Source of the DNA: Allium sativum
Taxonomy: Eukaryota > Streptophyta > Magnoliopsida > Asparagales > Amaryllidaceae
DNA length: 64,000 nucleotides
Assembly (NCBI GenBank): GCA_030737875.1
Contig: CM060915.1
Span: forward strand, 568,028,577-568,092,576
Direction of reading: 5' to 3'
Under the pieces are notes generated by a model that saw only the letters and a list, made by a program, of their open reading frames with translations, had not been told where the DNA came from and ran no database searches. Below, piece by piece: positions 48,062-58,847 of this stretch (position 1 is the stretch's first letter; the number at the start of each line of letters is the position of its first letter). The position numbers and the translations under genes were made by a program.

Positions 48062-48807
48062 TGTTAGATCAAAATTTGGACCTAACACCCAAATTGTTCT
48101 GAATCTTATAGAGTTTCTACTGAAGAATGAGGAAAAAGAAAATAACATGCAGAATTTATAGTGGTTCGGCGTTAACGAGCCTACGTCCACTTTATATATT
48201 ATTGATTATACTTTGAAAGCTAATACAATCAAGGATTTCTCTCAATACTCTAGTAGTCTGACAATAATGGCGGATTCAGTACTCAATATTGCCAAAAGGA
48301 TCCCAAAAAGTGCCAAGCTCTGGGCTATTTATAGCTGATTTTGTCCGGTGGGTCGTGGTAACACGTGGCACGAATCCCGAGAACATCGGATCGCATCGCC
48401 TCCGTTGAAGAAATAGTCAAATTAGCCGTTGTGGACAGGTGTCGCGATCCACTTGAAAATCGGATCGTGCAGATGGGGATAATCGGTCAAAATGACTGTT
48501 AGGGACACGTGTCGCTAGATCCGTGCGTCTCGGATCGCTGCAGACTAGCTCACGCTTGAACGGGTCAGAGGGTTCGCCATGCATCAGGGGATCGTATCGT
48601 TTTACGCTGGGGAACAATATGAGTCCGGATCGAGTCGCATAGAGGTTTCGTTTCGCTGATGAGACAGGGGGCGATCCGACGAGATGCGATCCGATGGTGG
48701 GCGAGTCGATAGTGTGCGATCCGTTCCTTCATGCACTTGGGGAATATAGTTTCATACCTTCCTGTTGTGAGTGGACTTGGGTGGCTTGGTCAAAAAGCTA
48801 GCCAACA
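48062..48807 (-). repeat. RT7 3' LTR (746 bp)
   Basis: Minus strand TGTTGGCTAGC...GATCTAACA; matches 27134-27850. It contains about ten CGGATCG/GCGATCC words at 48380-48725 and the ttatagtggttcgg...ctacgtccact motif at 48157-48195. Confidence 0.9.
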
Positions 48808-48820
48808 TTTTGCCCCCTCG
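48808..48820 (-). other. RT7 polypurine tract
   Basis: Minus strand CGAGGGGGCAAAA directly before the LTR start TGTTGG. The purine run sets the orientation. Confidence 0.8.
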
Positions 48821-49140
48821 AAGTATGTCTTATTGATGATGGAACATGCTTCGAAGCTATAGAATCGTCTTTTCACAGCGAGTCGCGAATCAGTGAACAA
48901 TCCCTTTTCTGGGATTCTTCAGAATCTTCATTATTGAATTTATCGACTCGGATCGCGTGCTCGAGTCGCGGTCCGTTATCAAGCCATTCGTTTCGTTCTT
49001 TGGTGTGCACTTGGGCCTCTTCATGGAACAGAACGAGACGGGCTCCTCTTCGAGACGTGGTGGGCTTTTGGTTCGCGGCCCGCCTATTTTCGTTGATCGA
49101 ATAGGACAAAGAAGGCGAGACAAACGGTCGCCCTCTTGCC

Positions 49141-49148
49141 TATATAAG
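49141..49148 (+). promoter_or_regulatory. TATA box of the antisense ORF in RT7
   Basis: CC-TATATAAG on the + strand, followed 25-45 bp later by a CT-rich stretch (ttcactttcttccttc) typical of plant transcription starts. It lies about 330 bp from the LTR, inside the element, and points at the aORF. It would give the aORF a promoter separate from the LTR. Confidence 0.6.
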
Positions 49149-49169
49149 TCGACCCCCCCTTCACTTTCT

Positions 49170-49957
49170 TCCTTCTTTTTTCTGTCGTATCGTTTCGCCT
49201 GCATTGTTGAGGAACGAACCCTAGTTTTTCAAACCTTCGAAAATCCGAGTGCTTTCCCAATTTTTAGAAAGGTAACCCCACCGAAAGCACCCTTACTCAT
49301 AATCGCCGTTGTTTATGAATTTTTTTCCGACTAGCTTGAGGGAAGAAACGGTGGAATATCGTGATTTTTGGGGGAACCTCAAGGCGCCATGGCTGATGGG
49401 TTCAAGGGTTGGAGTTCGGAGGAGAAAAACGGAGGAGGAAGAAGAAGAGAAAAAGCCAGTTCGGATCGGGGTCAAGGAGAGGAGAGGAAGAAGATGAAGG
49501 CGAGACGGAGGGTCGTGGTGACGGCAGAGGCACGTACCGTGGGGGGGGCTGCAACGATTCGGCAAAGACCCCGATCACTTAATTTCACGATCCGTGAGGG
49601 GGCGATCCCCCTGCCCTGCGATCCGAAGGAGGGCGATCCTTCTACCCTGCGATCCGAAGGAGGGCGATCCCTTTACCTTGCGATCCGACTCGTAGCTCAC
49701 GATCCAAATGAATTTCGAACTTTAAACGATGCCTTGTCACCATAAAATTCTGGACAGTTAGGCTAGGGCCTTGATGTCGGACTTTCTGGACTAAATGACC
49801 ACATAATTTGACTGCATATGATGACTAATATTTTGATGATCTTGATAGCTTTCACGCTTTATCTTTAATGCACACACAAGCACACACACCGGCACTTGGA
49901 CACACGGGGGACGGGTAGTATTAATCTCATTGTTCATGTTTTCTCGTCCTAGCAGTA
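49170..49957 (+). other. Leader and 5' UTR intron of the RT7 aORF (predicted)
   Basis: A donor-like AAAG|GTAACC at 49271/49272 and an acceptor-like CGTCCTAGCAG at about 49944-49954, three bases before the ATG at 49958, suggest a ~680-bp intron in the 5' UTR. Within it are an ORF from about 49389 (MADGFKGWSSEE..., Glu/Arg-rich, no domain) and the GATCCG cluster. The ORF may be chance. Confidence 0.4.
49560..49705. repeat. GATCCG cluster in RT7
   Basis: Nine GATC words in about 140 bp, mostly CGATCCG or GCGATCC, with two near-identical 31-32 bp units (ctgcgatccgaaggagggcg). The same motif is dense in both LTRs and at the 5' end of RT2 gag. Confidence 0.85.
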
Positions 49958-50674
49958 ATGTCGAATAATCAATCTCCTTCAAGATCCACAACAGAAGCGG
50001 AATCTGAGGTTCCTGAGCAATACAACCCCGAGATTCCTCCAATTAATCCAGGAGGTGAAGATTCTGGATCTGAATACGAGGAAATGGAATCAGACCCGTC
50101 CGAAAGTACTTCATCTAGCGATGAGTCTAAGATAGATGGGCGAGCTCCCGACGAGATTCCTGGCGCGCTCGGAATAGATAAATTTTCTGATTCTTTAGCA
50201 TCTAAGTCGACGATATAAAGCTTAAAAGAATCTGCTTGAGACACGGGATTCCTTGGGATGATGTCTTGACACCCGGAAGCGAAGATAGACCCCACCTAGC
50301 TCCGGAAGGATATATGGCAATCAGTCGAACCATGTGCTTGGTAGGAGCTATTCCTCCGTTTCCTCCGATAGCCATCGAAACTTTAAGACGACTGGGTATT
50401 GCTCCGATGCAGCTCCATCCTAACGCCTACGCATCTCTATACACCCTATATGTTGCATACGCGGAGATCCTACATGCCGAACTTAAATTAAGAGATTTGA
50501 CATTCTTCTTTCTTTTCAAGCACCGTTCTTCGGCAACTCCAAATTTCTCTTTCTTTGAATCGGTGGTGAATAGGAAGGTTCTGTACGATGGATATAGCAA
50601 TATATGGGATCCTAAGTCTGATTGGTTTTGTATAAAGAAACAGGCCGGATGCTCAAGAAGATGGCTCAAATCAA
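49958..50674 (+). pseudogene. RT7 aORF exon 1: Transposase_28-like domain, frameshifted
   Basis: The ATG at 49958 opens an acidic, Ser/Glu-rich N-terminus of about 80 residues. Near 50203-50209 one base is missing or extra: the frame in use ends at 50218 while the downstream frame opens at 50206. The rest encodes a domain with RTMCLVGAIPPFPPIAIETL, LRRLGIAPMQLHPNAYASLY and a FFFLFKHRSS segment. This pattern matches my memory of the Pfam 'putative gypsy type transposon' family (Transposase_28, PF04195), found in extra ORFs of plant Tat-type elements. The biochemical function is unknown. The exon ends ...RRWLKS at a GT at 50675. Confidence 0.7.
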
Positions 50675-50758
50675 GTAAACTTTAAGCTTCTAATCGAATA
50701 TCTTGTTCAAGAAGTCTAGGAGTTAACATTCTCCCCCCTTTTTCTTTGTCTTAAACAG
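50675..50758 (+). other. Intron 1 of the RT7 aORF
   Basis: 84 bp, TCAA|GTAAAC ... CTTAAACAG|ATC, with a T/C-rich end. Splicing keeps the frame open and joins RRWLKS to HVFPKTEGPLYN, as expected for a continuous domain. Confidence 0.65.
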
Positions 50759-51286
50759 ATCACGTCTTCCCGAAAACGGAGGGTCCACTATACAACAATC
50801 GATTGTCCACTCTTCTACAAAGCAGATCCGACTTTCTAAGGATCAAAAAATGCATTACTGATGAAAATCTTCATAAGCATCACCTTCTGGATAGAAGATT
50901 TGGACTTGGCACTGGCGGCAGACCTTATAAGTATGTGCCCCCAACGGAGGGAGAGGGAACTTCGCAAGCGGTAGAACCAACTAAGTTTTGCAAGAGTCCT
51001 TCTCCGATAGTCATCCAAGACGATGAGGACCTGAACATATACAGAGGGGATGAGGTCCGCGGTGACATGTCCAAGGAAATCCCGATTTCTACTCCAATCG
51101 AAACCGCTGCTCCCGACGATTTGACAGAAGAGCAGTTATTTGACGAGCTGAATAAAATTCCTCTACCCGATGATGTATATACAGAGAAGGACTTTGAAGG
51201 GGGGCCTTTCTTCCCTGCTTCTGAAGAGAACATCGCTCCAACTAGAGAACAAGAAACTGGTCAGATGAGCCTGTCTTCAGGCCCGG
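50759..51286 (+). pseudogene. RT7 aORF exon 2
   Basis: Completes the Transposase_28-like domain and continues into an acidic linker (IVIQDDEDLNIY, DDLTEEQLFDELNKIPLP). The donor is either near 51260 (ACTG|GTCAG) or 51287 (CGG|GTCTG); both leave the right phase for the next exon, giving an intron of 136 or 109 bp. The frame itself remains open to 51357. Confidence 0.6.
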
Positions 51287-51395
51287 GTCTGTTAGGGGGG
51301 ATTATATGGGATGCACAAATCACACACACTATCCGACCCTGCACTCTTATATCGTGAGTATTCAAAGTTTTAATATGCTTTTCTCTTTTTTGCAG

Positions 51396-51629
51396 GAACG
51401 ATGTACCGCAGGAAATCTTACTCTTATCGTTCTCTTCGTGAGGGCACCCCCAGTCTTCATCCGGGTATTGAGCGCTCTCGTGGCCCTTTTTACAAGCCGA
51501 CTTCCTCGCAACCTCGGTCTCCACCAAAATCGACCTCTACCAAACCCTCCAGTTATCCGGCAGTTCCTGCAGGGGGAAAGAAACTTCCTAAAGAGTTAAC
51601 TCCTCCAAAGAGTGCACCTTCCCACAGCC
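51396..51629 (+). pseudogene. RT7 aORF exon 3, part before RT8
   Basis: Follows the acceptor CTTTTTTGCAG (51385-51395). It encodes a basic, Ser/Pro/Lys-rich linker (SYSYRSLREG, QPRSPPKSTSTKPSS). It ends inside codon 1 of an Arg at the RT8 target site CAGCC; removing RT8 and one CAGCC joins it in frame to 62480. Confidence 0.65.
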
Positions 51630-52040
51630 TGTAACAACCCGTATTTTGAATAACTTGTTATAACATAAATCAAGGCAGAATTAAATTTTAAAATCTGAAT
51701 TATGGGAAACAGCTTACGCCATTGCGTTCGTCTCGGAAAAATACGCAAAATAGAGTCCGAGTTTTCGAAAATCGGAGTCCGTATGAAGGAGATATGGACG
51801 AACGAAGTTAGGCAGAAAAACCGGAAACAGGCCAGAAATGCACTGGCGCACCTGTGAAGCGCGCCAGCACAAAAATATACTGGCGCACTTGGGAAGTGCG
51901 CCCATGTCGAGCCAGTTTGGCCTGGGTGCACTGTTTTGGCTGTTGGGCTGTGTTTTGGTGGCTTGTGACGATTTTTGATGTGCTGGACGGACCTGATGGC
52001 TTCTAGGGTTAATCTAAGGGCCTAAACTACACCCTAATCC

Positions 52041-52048
52041 TATAAATA
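52041..52048 (+). promoter_or_regulatory. TATA box of RT8 5' LTR
   Basis: TATAAATA about 410 bp into the LTR, in a context (accctaatcc-TATA-caccctaatg) comparable to RT1 at 2600. Probable transcription start shortly downstream. Confidence 0.6.
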
Positions 52049-52479
52049 CACCCTAATGCAAGCCTAATCCATACTAAAAATAGAATTGATGCCATCATGC
52101 CGCCAAAATCAAACTTAGGAGGAGCCTCCACTAGTTTATGAAGAAAGTTGCAAGCTAATCAACCTATAATCATCATCTTCTTCAAATATTACAACTAGTT
52201 CTACTTCATAAGTTTGCTAATCTTGATTTTGGTGAGTTTCTATAGACTTAACAATCAATTGTTAAATTGATTATGATAGGATATGATAAGATATGGCTAT
52301 GTTTGTGGAATCAATGTGTTTATGCAAGTTTAGTATAGTGTATGTTGTGTGCTATATGCAAGTTTAATGCTATGTTATTATGATGCAAAACACTATGTTG
52401 AACATTGATTCATATGTAACATGTTATGCAAGCTATATGGGAGATTATATGCAAGTCTATATGTAACATGTTATGCAAG

Positions 52480-52870
52480 TTATGTATTTGGTTTTATGCA
52501 TGCTAAGTATTTGGTTTTATGCATGCTATGTATTTGGTTTTATGCATGCTAAGTATTTGGTTTTATGCATGCTAAGTGTTTGGTTTTATGCAAGTTCATA
52601 TGAAAGTTATGATGCAAGTTCATATGCAAGTTTGTCTCTTTTTATGATATGCATAATATATGCAAGTTTGCCTCTAGGTATGGCATGTTATGCAAGTTCA
52701 TATGCAAGTTATGATACATGTTCATATGCAAGTTATGATGCAAGTTCATATGCAAGTTTGCCTCTAAGTATGGCATGTTATGCAAGTTCATATGCAAGTT
52801 ATGATGCAAGTTCATATGCAAGTTATGATGCAAGTTCGTATGCAAGTTATGATGCAAGTTCATATGCAAA
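52480..52870. repeat. Short tandem repeats in RT8 5' LTR
   Basis: Five 23-bp units of ttggttttatgcatgctaagtat (52492-52585), then many ~24-bp units built on atgcaagttcatatgcaagtt. Matching copy at 59700-60090. Confidence 0.9.
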
Positions 52871-53924
52871 TTTGCCTCTATGTATGACATAAGTACATGT
52901 GCAAGTTCATCCCTTTTAGACCTATGATATGTATGCAAGTTGACACCTTTATGATAGGTCTATGACATGAACATTTAAGCAAGTTACCATCTTTATGACA
53001 TTTGTGATTCATGCAAGTTTGGGTTGGTTATTTATGCAAGTTGGGTTTATGGTCATATATACAAGTTGACACCTTTTAAACCCATGATAATGCTAATGAT
53101 ATGCTAAGTTGAACCCATTGTGTGTATGATGAATCTTCTCTTTTGAAGTATGTCATGTTAACGTATTTACGTGGGGACAATGGGGTAAAAATTAATGAAC
53201 ACATAAAATTTTGTGTGAAGTGGGTATGATTAAACATACCGTAAAGTGGATGGACATAATTGGGAATTTACCTATTAAGTTAGGTCTACCCATATTATGG
53301 AATTGGGAATTTACCTATTGAGTTAGGTCTACCCATATTCTTAAATATTTGTAATTAATTAGGGATAATTAATACAAATTATGGGGGTGATTAATTAGGT
53401 GTAATTAATCTACTAAGACACGAGGTTGGACCCTTTTGTAGCATAAGACTGCCCGGAATCGACCGTCAAATCCAGCGGCTACAAATGATTGGCCCAATGT
53501 GAGAGGTCTTAGTCATAAACTAAATACGTGACAAGTGTAAAGACACGAGGTTAGACTCTGTTATGGTGTAAGGCTGCCCGGAACCAACCGGCATATCCAG
53601 CTGCCATAAAAGACAGTCTAATGTGAGAGGTCTTTACAAAGGTTACGATCTTAATTAATTAAGAAACACTTAACTGAATTAGCATGTAGAGGGGCATGAG
53701 GGGTTAAGTGGGTGCCTTGGGTGGCATGAGGAAACTAGTGGGTTGCCTTGGGTGGCAATAGAAAATACGATTAGAATACTTAACCAAAGTGGAACATGTA
53801 ATTAAACATGATTAAAGGGTTAAGTAAGTGCCTTGGGTGGCATGTGGGAATCAAGTAAGTGCCTTAGGTGGCATGCAGAAATCTAGTGGGTGCCTTAAGT
53901 GGCAATTGAAATATAATTAAATGA

Positions 53925-54075
53925 CAAGCTTAAGTAGTAGCTTGTGGGGGCCTTAAGTGGCAATTGATATATGATTAAATGACAAGCTTAAGTAGTAGCT
54001 TGTGGGGGCCTTAAGTGGCAATTGAAATATAATTAAATGACAAGCTTAAGTAGTAGCTTGTGGGGGCCTTGAGTG
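53925..54075. repeat. 58-bp tandem repeat in RT8 5' LTR
   Basis: Units start (aagtagtagcttg) at 53932, 53990 and 54048, with another partial copy near 54178. Each contains gggggccttaagtggcaattg. Matching copy at about 61140-61290. Confidence 0.9.
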
Positions 54076-55259
54076 GCAATTGAAATATGATTAGATGACT
54101 TAACCAAACCTTAACATGTAAGTGGGTATGATTATAAAAGGGGTTAAGTGGGATGCACTAGATAAAATGACAAGCTTAAGTAGTAGCTTGTGGGGGCCCA
54201 TTTCAACCAATATCCCAAACGTATCTTTGTGGGCTCGACCCAAGTCGAGGACGGGACACGCATATTGGGCTTGACTATAAGAGGCCAAAACGGGGTAGCG
54301 GTGGCAACGCGAGTCCAACGGGTTTCATATGCGTGTGTGGACCCGGGCTGGTGGGTAAGACGTTGTTGCATCGTGTAGGTATAAGCCGTGCACCATTGAT
54401 TATCGGGTTGCCACTTTGGGGAGTGATACACCCCACTGTGGGGCCAACACGGGTATCTACGGTAGGGAGCCGATCGCTTGGGGGTAGTGGGTACACCTAG
54501 TGGAGATAGGGGCAGATGGCACCTATGTAGTCAGCTAGGGGTACACGAAACTACTGGGTAAAATTACTAAGTACACTTAGTGGGATCAACCTTTAAGTAG
54601 GAATTACCCTTGGGTGGGTAGAACTGGTGTGGTGCAGTGTAGGAATTACCCTTGGGTGGGTAGATCTGGGGTGGTGCAACCTAGTAATTATCCTTGGGTG
54701 GGTAAATGCGTCTTTTCGGTTATCTTAGTACATCCTGTGTTTAGTTGGCTACTTAGTGTAGTCATTATCCCCAGAGGTACCGTACCTTGTTTATATCATA
54801 CCCTAATTACTTTAATGATCGTATTGTTAGGGTTATAGGACTCACTCAGACTTATGTCTGACCCCGTTGTTTCTTTATCTTTTTTTTCCAACCCTCAGGT
54901 TTTCAGAGTGGGCCTAGCACTAGTGGTCTTTGATCAGACTGCTTTATCTATCCTTGGAGCTTGGACCGTGGATGTAAAGTTCAGTTTATCTTTTCTATTA
55001 TGGCTATTAGGATATGTAGTGGGATTATGTACTTTTGTTTTTATCAGGATGGATATTATGAACTTGACTCTTATTTATGGTTTTGGTGTAACCAAACATG
55101 TTTTACTTTCCGCTGGAATGAAATGATGTTTTAAATTCTCAAGTATTACTTATATCTGTCTTGTTGTAATTTTTCTGTTCTATATTCACTTAAAAATACT
55201 CCACCGATGTTATGGCATTCCCTTAATGAGTGACCGTAGCGGGTGTGGGGTGTTACACG

Positions 55260-55271
55260 TGGTATCAGAGC
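55260..55271 (+). other. RT8 primer-binding site (initiator tRNA-Met)
   Basis: TGGTATCAGAGC, two bases after the 5' LTR; same primer type as RT3. Confidence 0.95.
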
Positions 55272-55657
55272 TTAAGGTTACCAGAACAGATAATTTTTTT
55301 TTAGAAAAACTATTTTCTAAGAATATTTTTGAAAGGAGTATTTTCAAAAGCATGTCTTTTAAGAGAAAAGTTTTTGAAAGAAAAGCATAATCCCCGATAG
55401 CCATATCTTTATCTTTCGAATTCTCCGTTTTGAATCTCTTCCTCTCTCGTTTTGAGCTTCCCCTCCGTGTATAGATGATCTTTCTAAGATAGATAAGAAT
55501 GAAAAACCACTTCAAAGGACTTAGACGTTAGTCGGATTAGAAGTTGGTTCAAGAAGGAGGAGGACTTGTAGGTACCTATTGGATAGACGATGGGAGGAAG
55601 GCTCGAATAGTTGTTGTTTAATGAAGGACGAAACCTCATTTTGATGGGAGGTTACGA
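55272..55657 (+). other. RT8 leader; gag missing
   Basis: Untranslated leader-like DNA (T/A-rich at 55285-55330). Only about 400-550 bp separate the PBS from protease sequence, where an intact element would have over 1 kb of gag. No gag motif found, so gag is deleted. Confidence 0.65.
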
Positions 55658-56304
55658 GTGGAGAATGGGAAGAAGAAGGCGAGTAGTTATCCTTTTGGAG
55701 GAATAGGACACCTTATTAGGGTTGTCCAAAGAGGCAAGGGCAAGGTACGGAATCTTTTGGAGGGTAGTTGTATTCCCTCGCGGCTAGTGTACCAGATGGG
55801 GATAGGACCGTCTAGGTTGGAATTTGGATTCCTTTATTTTCCGGTTCGAACTTTATTTGATTCTGACACATCGAGTTCGTTTATCTCATCATTTTTAGTT
55901 GAGTCACTGCACTTAGGCACCAGTTTAGTAGATGATCCCTTAGTTGTTTCAAACCCAATTGGGGGCTCCATGATGTGTTTGGGTTTGAAAGTTGCTATAC
56001 TTAGCATTGAGTTTAGATGTGATGCTTTTTGGGCTTCACGGGCTATGGGTTAGTTTTGGGCATGGACTGGTTATCCAGTAGGGGTGCCGTTCTTGATTTT
56101 GAAGGGAGAGTTGTTAGGTTTATGACCCGCTTGGGTAACACTCTCGAGATCTCTTGTAATCCCATGGAATCTATTATGCTAAGTTATCTAGAATCGCTTG
56201 ACACGTCGGTCGAGAGGTTGCGATCTGTTAGAGTGGTCCGGGAATACTCGGATGTGTTTGAGGGGGTGAAGGGCTTACCTCCGGAGCGGGAGATTGACTT
56301 CTGA
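55658..56304 (+). pseudogene. RT8 protease remnant
   Basis: Retropepsin-like sequence in two frames: 55658-56053 with LFDSDTSSSFIS (the expected Asp-Ser-Gly is Asp68-Ser-Asp70) and 56029-56304 with VLGMDWLSSRGAVLDF and REYSDVFEGVKGLPPEREIDF leading into RT. A frameshift near 56030-56040 and a TGA at 56302 break it. A changed active-site Gly plus the frameshift make it inactive. Confidence 0.8.
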
Positions 56305-56853
56305 ATATATCTGGTAGACAATGCCAAACCAGTATCTTGGCCAGTGTGCCACATGGCTCCTCATGAGAGGAGGGAACTCCATAAGCAAGTAGGCGATTTG
56401 CTTGAGAAGGGGTTCATAAGACGAAGTATATCGGAGTGGGGTGCTCCAGTAGTTTTTGCCACGAAGGCGGATGGGTCCCTCAGACTTTGTGTAGGCTAAA
56501 GAGAACCAAATAAACTCACAAAGAAGAATAGACACCCATTGCCGAGGATTGATGATCTCTTTGGTCAGTTAGTTGGCGCCTCAGTATTTTCGTATTTGGA
56601 CTTAGCCACGGGGTTTCGTCAGTTGAGAGTGGCTGAGGATAGTATAGAGAAGACTGCCTTTAGGACTCCGGATGATTTTTTTTATGAGTGGTTGGTGATG
56701 CCATTTGGTTTGACGAACGCCCCCGCATACTTTATTGATTTGATGAGAAGGGTGTTCAGGGAGTACCTAAATAAATTCGTGATGGTCTTTGTAAATGACA
56801 TCTTGGTCTTTCCTAGGAGCGAAATAAGTTTCCGTATGTGCTCAATAGGTTGA
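56305..56853 (+). pseudogene. RT8 reverse transcriptase remnant
   Basis: Same frame as the protease end. Recognisable: [49 protein letters not shown] with the first catalytic Asp, and [15 protein letters not shown] at 56497-56499 stands where RT has Tyr before RELNK. The YxDD box reads Phe-Val-Asn-Asp (codon AAT at 56794-56796), so one of the two catalytic aspartates is Asn. The frame is lost after 56820 and the RT thumb is missing. Inactive. Confidence 0.88.
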
Positions 56854-57087
56854 GCAAAGCCAGTTATGGGATAAACGGTGGTTTTGGAGCGAGACTGGCG
56901 AGGACATCCAGAGTTGGACAAGGGCTTAATTATTTAGCCGTTTTTACTAGTATCATCTCACGTAGGTCGTCTGAATTCGAAGGAGGTATCCCTTGGGTGT
57001 TTGTCTGATATTTGTTTAGGCCTTTGGGGCTTGCATTTGGGGGATGCCGAGTTCGACTAGGGTGGTCTGCGTGAGAGATGGACAGTT
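56854..57087 (+). other. RT8 scrambled stretch between RT and RNase H
   Basis: No continuous frame. Short words resemble connection/integrase-side gypsy sequence but with deletions. Nothing else seen. Confidence 0.5.
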
Positions 57088-57510
57088 GTGATGATTTTGG
57101 ATGGGGTAATATCCTGGTTTTCTATAAGAGTGGAGAAGAGCATGCCCTACTTCTTAGGGAAGTGTTGGAGACTCTTCGAGCGCATAGTCTTAGGACAGCA
57201 AAAGTGGATGGGATTCTTAGCATCCTATGAGTTTGGGATAGCGTATACCCATGGCAAGGGTAACGTGGTAGCGGACGCCTTAAGTAGAAAAAGGTTGTCC
57301 TCGAGTTCATTGTTCGTTGAACGACGGAGCTTAGAGTTTATTTCTATGTTTTACTTTAGACCTTCCGTTGACTTTGTACCCGGTTTGCTAGCCTCTTTGG
57401 AGGTTAGGCCTACTCTTCTGGGACGGATTAGCGGAGCACAGCGAAACGACCCACAGTTGGTTGAGTTAGTAGAGAAGCTCATGAGGAGGGGGAGTCGTCC
57501 AGCCATTTGA
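57088..57510 (+). pseudogene. RT8 RNase H end and linker
   Basis: QQKWMGFLASYEFGIAYTHGKGNVVADALSRKR is the end of a gypsy RNase H domain; the N-terminal two thirds are absent. The linker GRISGAQRNDPQLVELVEKL follows. It aligns with RT1 just before 135 and shows that the RT1 stop replaces Gln. Confidence 0.82.
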
Positions 57511-58304
57511 GTAGGTACACCCTAGATGATAAGGGGTGGTTGCGTAGTGACGGTAGACTTTGTGTACCGCAAGACGAGGGTTTGAGGAAGGCTATACTTG
57601 ATGATGCACATCGGTCAAAGATGACCATTCATCCCGGTGGGGACAAGATGTACCAAGACATGAAGCGGGTTTTCTTCTGGGCCGGCATGAAGAAAGATGT
57701 GGCCGAGTATGTCGCTAGATGCTTGGTGTGCTAGCAAATGAAAGCGGAGCAGAAGAAACCCGGTGGGTTGCTTCACCCATTTGGAGGTTCCGCTATGGAA
57801 GTGGGATAGTGTCTCGATGGATTACCGAAATCAAGGAAGGGTAATACGGGAATTTGGTTTGTGGTAGATAGACTTACTAAGAGTGCCCATTTCATACCCA
57901 TGAAGAGCAAGAGGACTGTTTCATGTCTAGCTTCAGTTTATATTCGAGAGATAGTTCGGTTGCATAGGAAACATGACGTATTCCATGTGTCACATTTGAG
58001 GAAGGGCCTACATGAGACCGCAGAGGCGGTAGAGCCGAGCTTGCTTAAAGAAGTAAAGGTAGAGCGTGATGTGATTATTCGACGAGCTCCTACCCGCATC
58101 CTTGGGTCAGAGATTAGGAAGTTCAAAAACAGAGAGGTTCGACTAGTCAAAGTACAATGGGGAGAAGATGAGGGCAACGCTACTTGGGAGACGGAAGCGA
58201 AGATGCGTTCGTTATACCCATTCCTTTTTGAGGGTATGTCCTTTAAACGTCTCCTTTATCGTTTGTCTACTGCTTATCTTATCTTTAGTATGCCCTCTCA
58301 TTAG
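57507..58304 (+). pseudogene. RT8 integrase, core deleted
   Basis: 57507-57734 encodes the H2C2 zinc-binding region (HRSKMTIHPGGDKMYQDMKR...CLVC), ended by TAG at 57732 where Gln is expected. After a broken stretch, 57861-58304 resumes with VDRLTKSAHFIPMKSKRT and then passes directly from REIVRLH to RKHDVFHVSHLRK. About 200 residues, including the second catalytic Asp and the Glu, are gone compared with RT1. The chromodomain-like end (ILGSEIRKFKNREVRLVKVQW...YPFLFEG) is kept. Confidence 0.9.
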
Positions 58305-58812
58305 TATCTTTGACCTTTATATAGGGTAAACCTATGGTTGAAACATGTGTTTGAGACATGTTATGGTTGATGGATGCATGTGGATGCAAGTGTTTGCTAG
58401 TGGTTGCTCGTGGATGCATATACACACACTCTAGACACTAGATCGGCTCAGTCACTTCATATTGCATATTGCATATAATTGTGTGTAGGTAGCTATATTT
58501 ATGGATGTATAATGATTGTGTTATCATATGGATGATGCATTTTGGTGAATGATTGGGCACTCATGTAGATGTTGTATGTGTCGATAGGGTTCTCTCGCAT
58601 ACATAATGGATGCATGGCACTATCATGGTTTGCATTAAGGAGGTCAACTGAATCAGTGGACCGCCTGATTTTGCATTAGACAGGGAACATATACACACAC
58701 TTTTTGCATATGTTCATAACAGCATTAGAAACTTTAAGGACAATGGATGCCAGTGTTTTGTGGTTTAGTAGATGGTTGTTTGGTTGGTAGGATACGTTCT
58801 TCTTGACTTAGA
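58305..58812 (+). other. RT8 untranslated stretch before the 3' LTR
   Basis: Counterpart of 1557-2095 in RT1, with gatgcatgtggatgcaagtg words. No gene seen. Confidence 0.65.
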
Positions 58813-58830
58813 GATTTCGGGGACGAAATC
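58813..58830 (+). other. PPT-proximal hairpin of RT8
   Basis: GATTTCG-GGGA-CGAAATC, identical to RT1 2096-2113, 17 bp before the LTR. Confidence 0.7.
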
Positions 58831-58833
58831 CTT

Positions 58834-58847
58834 TAAGGAGGGGAGAA
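58834..58847 (+). other. RT8 polypurine tract
   Basis: taaggaggggagaa immediately before TGTAACAACCC; same as RT1. Confidence 0.88.

Larger units (their letters stand above)
51630..55257 (+). repeat. RT8 5' LTR (3,628 bp)
   Basis: TGTAACAACCC...GGGTGTTACA. In order: GC-rich inverted repeats CTGGCGCAC.../...GTGCGCC (51840-51902), TATA box (52041), repeats of tatgcaagttca and ttggttttatgcatgctaagta (52480-52870), two copies of a segment with CTGCCCGGAA (53450 and 53575), a 58-bp tandem (53925-54065, further part near 54170), gtgggtag repeats (54600-54700), and the gactcactcagacttatgtctgacc module (54838) shared with RT1. ORFs in the repeats (e.g. Asn-Leu-His repeats on the minus strand) are by-products. 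Confidence 0.95.

Noticed and set aside
49389..49742. ORF of about 118 codons (MADGFKGW...) in the RT7 leader
   Set aside because: It lies in a predicted 5' UTR intron and its composition is set by AG-rich and GATCCG repeats. No domain seen.
52480..52940. ORFs with Tyr-Ala-Ser-Ser or Asn-Leu-His repeats on both strands of the RT8 LTRs (again at 59690-60155)
   Set aside because: They are translations of the atgcaagtt tandem repeats, and the open frames on both strands follow from the repeat unit. No sign of a protein gene.
55260..55271. A tRNA-like sequence (also at 14059-14070)
   Set aside because: Only the 12 bases complementary to the tRNA 3' end are present. They are retrotransposon primer-binding sites, not tRNA genes.
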